Shown: in pieces, positions 48,266 through 58,255 of the stretch
Position numbering within the stretch: position 1 is the stretch's first letter
Layout of the letters: each line of letters opens with the position of its first letter
Source of the DNA: Conidiobolus incongruus B7586
Taxonomy: Eukaryota; Entomophthoromycota; Entomophthoromycetes; Entomophthorales; Conidiobolaceae
Assembly (NCBI GenBank): GCA_000697335.1
Contig: JNEM01012177.1
Span: forward strand, 1-62,100
Reading direction: 5' to 3'
Length of the DNA stretch: 62,100 nt
The notes under the pieces: model-generated
Databases searched by the model: none
What the model saw: only the letters and a program-made list of their open reading frames with translations
Told to the model about the DNA's origin: nothing
Position numbers and translations under genes: made by a program

Positions 48266-50434
48266 ATGATCGAAAATGTTAATGGAATGAAAGTATTATT
48301 ATTAGATAATGAAACTGTAATAATATTCATAGTTTTCAATATTTTGAAATGACAATTTATACTAATATGTTTGAATAGACTTCGATAGTGTCATCATCAG
48401 TCACTCAATCTCACCTATTGACCAAAGAAGTATATCTCGTTGATAGAATTGACCGTTAGGAAACAGAAAAGATGAGACATTTAAAGTGTATCTGTTTTCT
48501 AAGACCATGTAACGAAAGTTTTCAAAGTTTACTAGAAGAAATCAAACTAAGAAGATTTGGTGAATATTATCTAAGTAAAATTAAATTTATTTTTTATATT
48601 AATTATATTTATTTATTTTTTATAGTTTTTAGTAATATTATTCCTAAACATTATATCGAAATATTGGCAGAAATAGACATTTCGGAAAGTATTAAGGAAG
48701 TTCAAGTAATTTTAAATTTAATTATACTCTATATTATTGTATTTTACATAATAATTAATTAGGAATTTTTTGGAGATTATTGCTGCGTTAATAATGACTT
48801 GTTTTCTTTAAATTTGAACACTATGCAATATCCAATTTATCAAATTAATGTTAATCCCAATCAGCTGAGTTGGAATAATAAAACATTACAAAGATGTTTA
48901 GAGGGTTTGAATTCTATTTGCTTGAGTTTAAAGAAAAAACCTTTGATTAGATTTGAAAAGAGTAGTTTATTATGTAAAGATTTAGCTTATGAATTAAAAG
49001 TAATAATGTACCATTTTTTAATTATAATTTAATTTATACAGTTTATAGAATCAAATTGAACAAGAAAACCTACTATTTAAATTTCCTACTACCAAAGACA
49101 CTTGTTTGCTACTAATTTTAGATCGTAAATTAGATCCAGTCACTCCCCTTTTAACTCAATAGACTTACCAAGCAATGATTCACGAGCTTTTGACCATTAA
49201 TAACGGTAGAGTAGATATGTCCAAATGTGCTGATCAGCCTAAAGATTTAAAGTAGTTTAATATTAATATTTATTTCTAATTAATTTTAACAATTTTAAAC
49301 AATAGGAAATTGTGTTGAATATCGATCAAGATCCGTTTTATAATAAAAACATGTACTTGAATTTTGGTGACTTGGGAGCTAATATTAAATCCTATGTCGA
49401 TGAATATCAACAGAAAACCAAGAGTAATATGAATATTGAATCAATTAAAGATATGAAACGTTTCGTTGAAGAGTATCCTGAATTCAGAAAGTTAAGTGGA
49501 AATGTTACCAAGCATGTTAATTTGGTGGGCGAACTAAGTCGATTAATGGAAACAAATAAATTATTGGAAGTCAGTCAATTGGAACAAAGTTTAGCTTGTA
49601 ATGATAGCCACAACTCTGATTTGAAGGCAGTTTTCTCCCACACATTTTTATATATGTTAATATTAATAATCAGTCATATAGGCATTAATGTCTTTAATTG
49701 AAGATCCCAAAGTGAGGCCTATTAACAAATTGAAGTGTACTATCCTATATAGTATCAAATATGAAAAGCATAATAATAATTCAACCAAACAATTAATTAA
49801 TGCTTTGAAGAAACAAGGGTTATCCAAAAGTGAACTTAATTTAGTATATAAAGTATTAAAATACTGTGGTTTCGAGAGCAGACAAAACGATTTATTTGGT
49901 AACAAAACTACCTTTAATTGGAGTAAAAATGTTTTTATGGGCTTAAAGGTATATATTTATATTTAATAATATTTTGATAAAAATATATTTATCAATATTT
50001 GATAAATAGGGTGTTGAAAATGTTTACACTCAACATACGCCATATTTGAATGAACTATTAGAGAGTGCTATCAAAGGAAAATTAAAGGAAACCAATTATC
50101 CTTTTGTTAATAATAAAGCTACTAACTCTACCCAAAGTTCCCGCTTAAATAAGTAATATTAAATGTTAACATTTAATGCAACAATTGTTTACTAATCAAT
50201 TTTTATAGTTCTGATATTATTGTATTTATGGTTGAAGGATGTACTTATGCAGAAGCAAGAACTATTCACCAATTTAAAGAAAACAATCCAGGTATTCGTG
50301 TTGTTTTAGGAGGAACTAACATTATTAATTCTGATGGGTATATATTTATCATTATTTATCCCAAATTAAATTAATATTAATGAAATTATTATAGAATTTT
50401 GAAACATGTTCAGTCAATAGGAGCTAGTCATTAA
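48266..50434 (+). CDS. VPS45: Sec1/Munc18-family protein VPS45, reading frame interrupted
   Basis: SM protein that clasps endosomal/TGN SNAREs (Tlg2/syntaxin-16). Ten exons read: 48266-48316, 48379-48574, 48626-48705, 48763-48999, 49049-49251, 49306-49626, 49682-49948, 50010-50152, 50209-50337, 50395-50434. The whole family sequence is present ([62 protein letters not shown]; stop TAA). Three problems occur. TAG at 48457 replaces a usual Gln. TAG at 49160 replaces the conserved Trp of PWTYQ/QWTYQ. The exon 5/6 junction is one base out of phase, as if AAG|GTAG had lost a G. The frame is open upstream to 48197, so a first exon may be missing. Recent loss of function, sequence error or unusual decoding are all possible. 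The intron at 49627-49681 probably uses a GC donor. Confidence 0.85.
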
Positions 50435-50465
50435 TTTATTTTTGATTCAATTGAATAAAAACTAA

Positions 50466-50488
50466 ATATATATATATATATATATATA
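50466..50488. repeat. (TA)n microsatellite
   Basis: About eleven TA units just beyond the VPS45 stop. Confidence 0.8.
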
Positions 50489-50716
50489 ACAAAATTTCTA
50501 TATTTAAACTGTTTCAAATATATTCTCAAAATCCTCTATTAAGAATGATTTATAATAATGATTACATTAAATTAGATAATTGTCAAAATACTACAAATCA
50601 CTTTAATCCCAATTTAATGAAAATATCATATACTAATTAAAAAACATAGTTAGTAAAATTTATATAATTTATATACTATAATAAATATGAATTAATACTT
50701 TTTAATTATATTTTAT

Positions 50717-51016
50717 CTATAAATTAGGTTGGGGATTTCTTGAGCTTAAAATTTCATAACCTTTAGCGGGGGAGCGGTTAGGTAGAGATTTATCTTGAGT
50801 TAATTCAACTTTAACCAATTCTTTAATTCTGAAAATAGCACCGACATTCTTTTGATTAGTCTCTAAAAATACGGTTCTACCAACTTTGTTCAATCCGATA
50901 AATTTGGCTGCATCTCTAGTCCTGGGATGTAAACCGATGGTTGATCTCTTTAAAGTAACCTTGAAATATTGTTTGGCAGTATTTGATGAGTTCAATAAGA
51001 TGGTGTTTTTAAACAT
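50717..51016 (-). CDS. MRPL33: Mitochondrial large-subunit ribosomal protein uL30m
   Basis: A 99-residue protein. The core FKVTLKRSTIGLHPRTRDAAK, LGLNKVGRTV-like FIGLNKVGRTVFLETNQKNV and RIKELVKVE match bacterial L30 and yeast Mrpl33. A short N-terminal extension (MFKNTILLNSSNTAKQY) could act as the mitochondrial targeting sequence. Single exon, ending in TAG, with TAA five codons further on. It is convergent with VPS45. A TAATCCCACAA element lies about 100 bp upstream. Confidence 0.93.
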   Translation of the reverse strand: MFKNTILLNSSNTAKQYFKVTLKRSTIGLHPRTRDAAKFIGLNKVGRTVFLETNQKNVGAIFRIKELVKVELTQDKSLPNRSPAKGYEILSSRNPQPNL

Positions 51017-54000
51017 CTTGAATAGTTATCTGTTAAAAATTAGTTATAATTGAATTTATTAGTTACTCACTAATGAATTGAGAATATAAATAACCTTTAT
51101 TCTATGTAAAATTGTGGGATTATTTTTTTCAAATAATCATTATTAATTTTCTAAAATTTTATATCAAATGTTATAATCAACATTTATATATTGTTAATTA
51201 AAATATAATATGGTAATATTATATCATTAATTACTTTCAATTTGAGAAATAAAAGTTATATTAGATATTAATCAAGTAATTGCAATTTTTTATACAATTG
51301 TATATAAGGAAAATGATTCAAATAACAATGATATAGTATCAAAGTTAGGATGTTGATTAAAGAATTATACAATACAAAATAAATATTTTTCAAATATTAA
51401 TTTCAGATATCTTTATTGTTCTTGAGAATTCGTATCATAATAATTATAAAATGGTAAATTTGTATACAATAATTAGTAAGTCTTTAAGCTGTTATAATAT
51501 CATCAATGAGTCAGAAAATTAACTACTTTAGTGTTCAATTTTATGTTTAAACTTTAATATTAAATCGATATTAAAGATTATAATATACACTAAAAGATAT
51601 TTTTTGACTTGGATTAACAAGCTGAGTAATTTAATATTATTTCAAATTTACAATTATTGGTAATTTAATAATTAAAATCATTAATTTATATTGTTATTAT
51701 ATCATTGTAAATTGAATGATTTGGTGATTTTGTATTGATAAATTTAGATTTACCTTATCAAAATATATATAATTAGATTTATAACTTCAGTTATAACTAT
51801 TGTAACAATATATTTGTAATAATGACACATTCTTTCCATTTTTACAAAATATTTCGTTAATATAAATTAAAAAATATCTGCTTATACACTTGTTTAAAAT
51901 AAAGTATTAAGCATGATTTTTATACAATAGACAAGTATAATTTGATCTGTAATTATTCAAGAAAATTTAACATATATGCTTAAGGGAGAAAATCATTGAT
52001 ACTTTACCTGGTATTATAATTTAATACAGGATCAAAATGGTTGAAAATATATCAACAATGGTATATATTTAACAATTGGAAAGCTTAAATATATTAAGAT
52101 TGAAAAAAATATAGGTAGAAAATTATAACGGGTGATTTAATTAAATTCAAATAATTATGATGAATATATATAACATTTGAAATATTAAATCTGGATATAG
52201 TCTAGTTGATCAAGTAAATTTCAAGAATATCCTATATTTGACAAATTACGTTAATAAATTAGAAGATAGAATATTTAGTTTTTAAATTTTTATCTAAATA
52301 TGACATCTAAAAAGAATTATAGCGATGATTAATATGAATTTTTATTAATTTGAGCAAATGTTGAAAATACCCACATAGCCAAAATATTAAATCTGAGGTG
52401 AAATTTTGATGAAATATAATATTTAAATAATTATATGTAAAATATACTTCTGATTAGCTATCTCACTATATCTATATTTTATAAAATATCATTATATTTG
52501 CTAATTTTAATTATCTATCCTAATTATTGAATACACTCATACAATTTATGGATTGATGCCTCTCAAAGCATAGCTAAATAAATTTTTTAGTTATGCTGAT
52601 TCCCATGTGTTTATCTCTTTAGTATAATAATTATAGTATATTTTCATAATGATAATTTTACTTAATTAATATTAAATATTAATTAATACACAAACCTAAC
52701 CCAAATAATACATTATTTTTATTATATTATTCAATTAATTATTAATATCAACATTTTGAGTATATTTTATCAATGATATAATATTATAATAAATAAAGCG
52801 AGTTTTACTATTTTATAGATTGAAATGAGCTTAGGTTTAGAATTTACAGAATTAATGCATTATAATAATAACTAAGAATTATTTAAACTTGGCAATTTTA
52901 TATTAGACAATATAGATTTAGTCAGTATGTTTTGTTTAAAATTAATAGAGCATAGTCTCATAATCTTTCTCTAGACTTATTATTGATTTTATATAGCTAT
53001 ATCATATTGATAATAACTATTACCAAATTGGATTAACAATATTATTATATTTATATATCTCTGAAAATTAAATTATTTTAATATTTTTTGTAGAAACAAT
53101 CATTTTAATCATTTTAATGAAATTTTATTTTATATTAAAATAAAATTTTTTCACAAAATTGATCTAAATAAATAAGTACATATAAAATATTCTGAATTGT
53201 TACTAATTAAAGGATCATTGAAAAATATATGACAATATTATGATGATAAGATAGTATACATATCATATATTTTATTGTAATGATAATATTTCACAGTATT
53301 TGGATATATAAATATACAAATTAAAAATATAAAATTTCCGAGGTGAAATAGAGAATAAATGAATGAAGCAATAATGACTGCTAAATAAAAACAAATTTTA
53401 TTGATGAAAATTGTTAAAATTCATTTTAATTGAACTTTAATAAATGGAACTGGATTTTATTGGATCAATTGAATGCTAATTTTATCGTAATTTAATTGTA
53501 ATTAACTTCCGATTTCTTTATGGTCATTGATTGGCATAGGTCTCATATTATGGTGCTCAAAGATACATTTGAAATGAATGAGATTCTGTTAAATTCTAAT
53601 TAATTGACAGCTAGTTCGTACAAAGCACGTATAATCTGTGCTTAATTCAACTATTGTGCAAGCTCAGCAATCAACTCTGATTGGATGGTCGGAACAAAGT
53701 GATACTTGGTATCTCGGTTAGCAAAGTTTATCTTTTTGTTTGTACAATTGAATAATTTAAGCGTATAGAAATATGGTAACATTAGTTCATCTCAATATTA
53801 AATAGCTTGAAATAAGCAAATAGAATTGATAGTAATAAGCTATAACCAAAAAATATTTTTGTATACATGATATAGGTTAGGCAAGTATAACACTTGAAAA
53901 TTCACAACTCATCAGAAAATAGTCTAGAATTCTGATTGGCTAAAAGAAAATGGGGTTCTTGATTTAACAATGAATATCATACAATTCATATCCCATGAAA

Positions 54001-54264
54001 CCTATAATGAATCAGTAAGAGAAATGATATAAATTAAACTGTATTATTCGTTACATTTTCGATGTGTAAGGGTTCAAACTTGTATCAATTCCCCCTTAAT
54101 TTACAATATTACACTAACTTGAAGCCATCTTTTAAAGAAGGCCACTTCATTTGATATCTCCTCTTTTTTCTTTAATTAATCAACGTAATAGAATACAATA
54201 ACTATAATCGGATATTAATTTTATTATATTTTATATAATACGTTAATATTTAATCACAGCCAAA
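51017..54264. other. AT-rich intergenic region between divergent uL30m and the PX kinase
   Basis: About 3.2 kb. The left end is the uL30m promoter. Near the kinase the DNA is less AT-rich (about 53500-54200) and has a TATCCCATGAA at 53990-54000, 265 bp before its start. No gene is recognised. Confidence 0.5.
51112..51122 (-). promoter_or_regulatory. TAATCCCACAA element upstream of uL30m
   Basis: Exact 11-mer TAATCCCACAA on the gene strand, 96-106 bp before the uL30m ATG. Confidence 0.6.
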
Positions 54265-56556
54265 ATGTCTCCGCTATCAAAAGCTTGGAAAATCTTTCAG
54301 CAGAACGATTCTTCAAATAATTATAATTCAAATAAGACAAAGGAAAAAAGCTTGAGAAGCCAAAAGTCTTCATCCACTTTGAACTCTACTCATTCAAGTC
54401 TGATATACAAAATTTCTTCTAGGTTGACTTTAGAAGCGGCAAATGACGACTCCTTCACATTTCCTTTAGGCTTAGAGAACGAACAAACTGGTACTGTTTA
54501 TCAACAGCGTGCTTTCAACTGTCATATAATAGAGGGCGGTGTGTATTATAATGACGACTCTGAGGCTTCTTTGAATCAAAATTCAGAAATATCCAAATTT
54601 CCTTCTAGCCTAAAAAGACCTAAAAAATATGTAGGATATAAAATACTAGCCACTCAAGGTACACAGCAATGGACAACAATTAGACGATATAGCGAATTTC
54701 ATCAGTTACATGTTAACTTGAGACGACTTTATCCTAATTTTCTACTTCCACCTTTTCCCCCGAAGAAGATCTTTGGAAACCAATTTTCGCCCCAATTTAT
54801 TCAAGATCGGAGAGACAAACTAAACGAATACTTGAGAAAATTGCTGGATGTGTCAGCAATCAAATCGTGTCCTGAATTTAACAAGTTCATGATGGATCAT
54901 AAGAACTCTCAGTCAACGCAACATCCCCCACCCTCTCTCCTTATTACAAAGACATCTGTCCTCAGTCCTGTATCTAATCCTGACGGATCCATTAGATACG
55001 AATCCCAGCCCAATTCCGAAAATCCTTCCAGAGCTCCTTCACCAACACATTCTCCATCCAATATCTCCCCCAAAACGCCACCCAACTATGTGTCTAAGAG
55101 AGCTAACTCGATCTATTCTGAAGATCTCATCGAGCGACTGACTAAAAAGAGCTATTCTGATCTTAAATCAGACCAAGGAACCGCATCTCCCAAATTCCAG
55201 CAATCTGCCTGTTCCTCAGAGCAGACATCGCCACAAAGCTCCATAAGCAAAGGACCTGTTGTGTTCACTTTCACTTCGTCACAGAAAAAACCGAAAGCAT
55301 GTCTTGATGATTTCATGCTCTTGAAAGTAATTGGAGAAGGTAGCTATGGTAAGGTGATGATGGCTCGTCATAAAGAATCAGGCAAAGTGTACGCAATCAA
55401 AGCTCTTTCCAAGAAGCAGATTGCTGCACAGCCCGAAATAATAACTCGTGTCATGCAAGAGCGTAATGTACTGAAGAAGGCTTTAGAGCACCCCTTCTTA
55501 GTATCTCTCAGGTATTCTTTCCAAACGCCTTCCAAGCTGTATTTCTGTTTGGATTATGTCAATGGAGGTGAACTTTACTTCCATCTTAAAAAAGAGCGTC
55601 GATTTGATGAAGATCGCGCAAGGTTTTATGCCGCAGAACTCACCACAGCCTTGGGTTATTTGCATGCAGCAGGTATTGTATATAGGGACATGAAGCCTGA
55701 AAACTGTTTGCTTGATCATCAGGGGCATGTTAGATTAGTTGATTTTGGTCTTGCAAAAGAAGTCGAAAAATTGAATGAAGGTGCTCAAACAGCTACATTC
55801 TGTGGCACTCCTGAGTACTTGGCTCCTGAAATTTTGCTACAGCAACCATACAATAAAGATGTTGATTGGTATGGCTTGGGTGCCCTTGTCTATGAAATGC
55901 TAGTTGGTCAACCTCCTTTCTACTCACCCGATTTGTCCGAGCTTTATGATCGAATTCTTCATGACCGCTTAAGATTCCCTTCATTCGTTTCACCCATTGC
56001 ACGTTCATTTGTCCTCAGTTTGCTTCAACGTGATCCTAATCGCAGATTAGGTGGCGGTCCTAATGGTTATATGGACGTTAAAGAGCATCCATTCTTTTCA
56101 TCTATCGACTTTGGATTGTTGATTCAGAAGAAGTTAGCGCCACCATTTGTTCCTAAAGTGAATGGTTTATTTGACCTTGAATATTTCGACCCCAACTTCC
56201 ACACAAAACCTATTTCCAACTCGATCTACACCGATACTCATGTCAGAGTGGTTGATCCTGTCATGGAGCAAAGGATGCAGCAAGATATCGCAAGTCTGTT
56301 TAAGCAGTCTAGTGCCCGACCCAAAGATCACCAGAACACTGAATCCAACTCACAAATCCCTCAATTTTTCTCTTCTACTTCTCGCTTCTCTCTACATCAA
56401 AGTAGGCACAATCATAATGCACTTGAAGATGTGGAGTGGGTGGAAGATGAAGGTGTAAATGAAGCTTTCGACATGAACTTTGAAGACCAGTTTGAGGGCT
56501 TCTCATATGTTGGACCCAGTCATTTAGATGAACAAAATCCATTCTTCAAGCACTAA
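54265..56556 (+). CDS. PX-domain AGC protein kinase (SGK3/CISK-like)
   Basis: A 763-residue single-exon Ser/Thr kinase, stop TAA. The PX domain lies at about residues 85-212 (RRYSEFHQLHVNLRRLYPNF, LLPPFPPKK, a phosphoinositide-binding fold). A Ser/Pro-rich linker runs to about 345. The kinase domain is at about 350-612: GEGSYGKV 357-364, Lys379, YRDMKPEN with Asp475, DFG 493-495, activation-loop Thr511 in TFCGTPEYLAPE. The AGC C-tail follows, with FHTKPISNSIY (turn-motif region) and the hydrophobic motif FEGFSY at 743-748 (Ser747). In SGK3, PX recruits the kinase to PI3P endosomes and PDK1 and TORC2 phosphorylate the two sites. All catalytic residues are present. Yeast Ypk1/2 are the nearest Dikarya relatives and lack PX. 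Confidence 0.93.
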   Translation: MSPLSKAWKIFQQNDSSNNYNSNKTKEKSLRSQKSSSTLNSTHSSLIYKISSRLTLEAANDDSFTFPLGLENEQTGTVYQQRAFNCHIIEGGVYYNDDSEASLNQNSEISKFPSSLKRPKKYVGYKILATQGTQQWTTIRRYSEFHQLHVNLRRLYPNFLLPPFPPKKIFGNQFSPQFIQDRRDKLNEYLRKLLDVSAIKSCPEFNKFMMDHKNSQSTQHPPPSLLITKTSVLSPVSNPDGSIRYESQPNSENPSRAPSPTHSPSNISPKTPPNYVSKRANSIYSEDLIERLTKKSYSDLKSDQGTASPKFQQSACSSEQTSPQSSISKGPVVFTFTSSQKKPKACLDDFMLLKVIGEGSYGKVMMARHKESGKVYAIKALSKKQIAAQPEIITRVMQERNVLKKALEHPFLVSLRYSFQTPSKLYFCLDYVNGGELYFHLKKERRFDEDRARFYAAELTTALGYLHAAGIVYRDMKPENCLLDHQGHVRLVDFGLAKEVEKLNEGAQTATFCGTPEYLAPEILLQQPYNKDVDWYGLGALVYEMLVGQPPFYSPDLSELYDRILHDRLRFPSFVSPIARSFVLSLLQRDPNRRLGGGPNGYMDVKEHPFFSSIDFGLLIQKKLAPPFVPKVNGLFDLEYFDPNFHTKPISNSIYTDTHVRVVDPVMEQRMQQDIASLFKQSSARPKDHQNTESNSQIPQFFSSTSRFSLHQSRHNHNALEDVEWVEDEGVNEAFDMNFEDQFEGFSYVGPSHLDEQNPFFKH

Positions 56557-57449
56557 TCAATCAGTTTTATCCAATAATTAGTTTTTTATTCTACCATTTA
56601 TTTGTACAGATACACCATCATACCTTCATTATTATTATTTATTTGATATAACATATAATAAATATCACTAAATAATTAAATCTACATTTTTTTCAGTTTA
56701 ATTAAACAAGATATGTAATTAAAATTTCTCAGTTTAGAAATTCGAATTCATATAGTTCATTATTTTATACTACATACTTTGATTGCTAAATTATTCAATA
56801 CATCATCAGTGAATAAAATTAGTACTTAATAACATGATATAATATTATGAATATATTATATATTACTATATTAAGTAGAGTGGAAACTAAAAAAATATAT
56901 TTCAAATCAAATTTCAAATATTTTAACAATATTCAAATTTAAAATAGTAAAAATATAGGAATACAATAATTTTCATAGTTGTTTATGATCAATAATCTAA
57001 TATATAATCAGTATTATAATAATAAAAAATTTAAAATACACCAAAAGAAATTCTTTAGAGAATTTAAACTTTTAATTTGAAGTCAATTGAATTTATAACA
57101 TAATATCTTTTTAATTTTATTAAATTTTATAATTTGGTTTTTGTACAAATAATAGAACCAAATTCAATATATATATATGCTATTAACCTAAAGAATAGTT
57201 TATTTTCAAAGTCGATTTTCTTCGAAATCTATGTATATATTTAATTTATTTTTAACCTTAGATATATACTGTTTATCTCTTAAAAATACTCGAGTTGATC
57301 TTATAGTACAATTAACCGCATTCTAATATATTATTATTTAATGAATTAAAATTTTTTTATTCCTTATTTTTAATATCTCTTATCTTTAAACTTAATAGTT
57401 TCTATTTAAAATAGTAAACTAGGTTTAATTATAAAAATATTCACTAACA

Positions 57450-57468
57450 ATATATATATATATATATA
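57450..57468. repeat. (TA)n microsatellite
   Basis: About nine TA units in intergenic DNA. Confidence 0.75.
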
Positions 57469-58032
57469 ATTATTAGCAATATTAACATTTACTTGATATT
57501 AAAACTTGAAAGTTCACAGTTAAATTTTATAATTAAATATATTTTAAATTTCTAAATCTATGAATTGATCAAATATTTTATTCAGATCAATTAGTTACAT
57601 ATTACATCAATAAAAATTGAAATTTGCCCTGATATAAAAAATTCTACAATTAATAAATAAATCGATCGATTTTTAAAATATCTAATAAATATTCTAAAAC
57701 TTCTATTTTAAATTCAATTATTATTTTTATTTCCCAATCCTTATTTTTTGGTATATAAACTTTGTATATTCCTATTATGTTAATTTTTCTCACTGGATCT
57801 TTAAATTTCCAATCAACAATAATTAGTTAGGATTATATGTAGATCCGATTTCGATCAGTTATTAATATTATTATTTTGAATTCCCTATATAAACATGATA
57901 TTATGCCTGTTTTTGATAAAAGCTTAATATTAATTTATAATTTTGACAAAATATATTAAATAATACACAAATATTTAGTGTTTTTTATTATTCAAAATTT
58001 AATATTGATGTATGTAAATAAGAGTTTATCTA

Positions 58033-58043
58033 TAATCCCATAA
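58033..58043 (+). promoter_or_regulatory. TAATCCCATAA element upstream of the m-AAA protease
   Basis: TAATCCCATAA on the gene strand, about 213 bp before the ATG at 58256. Same core and orientation as the other sites, but further away. Confidence 0.5.
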
Positions 58044-58255
58044 TTTTGTCATTATAAAAATAGCTATTTATTTAATTTACCAATTGTGTATTGATAACTT
58101 TACATTAATAACATTAATTAAAAAATATATATATTTAAGCTAAACAATCTAAATAACAAAATTAGACAAAAATTAATTGATTTAATAAGAGTTATTTAAT
58201 TTACTATATTTTTATATATTTTTTATTTTAACTATCCCTAAAAACCTCAATCCCC

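Larger units (their letters stand above)
56557..58255. other. Intergenic region between the PX kinase and the m-AAA protease
   Basis: About 1.7 kb, AT-rich, with a (TA)n run at about 57450-57468 and the m-AAA promoter element at 58033-58043. No gene is seen. Confidence 0.5.

Noticed and set aside
49041-49048. A further in-frame TAG in VPS45 just before exon 5
   Set aside because: The TAG is the acceptor of the intron (GTTTATAG); starting the exon after it gives the conserved frame in phase 0.
48457-49162. Nuclear reassignment of TAG to glutamine
   Set aside because: Only VPS45 shows in-frame TAG, one of them at a conserved Trp, and that gene also has a splice-phase fault. Long frames such as RAX2, SEC8 and the kinases contain none, and the only tRNA-Gln here reads CAG. 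Kept as a remote alternative.
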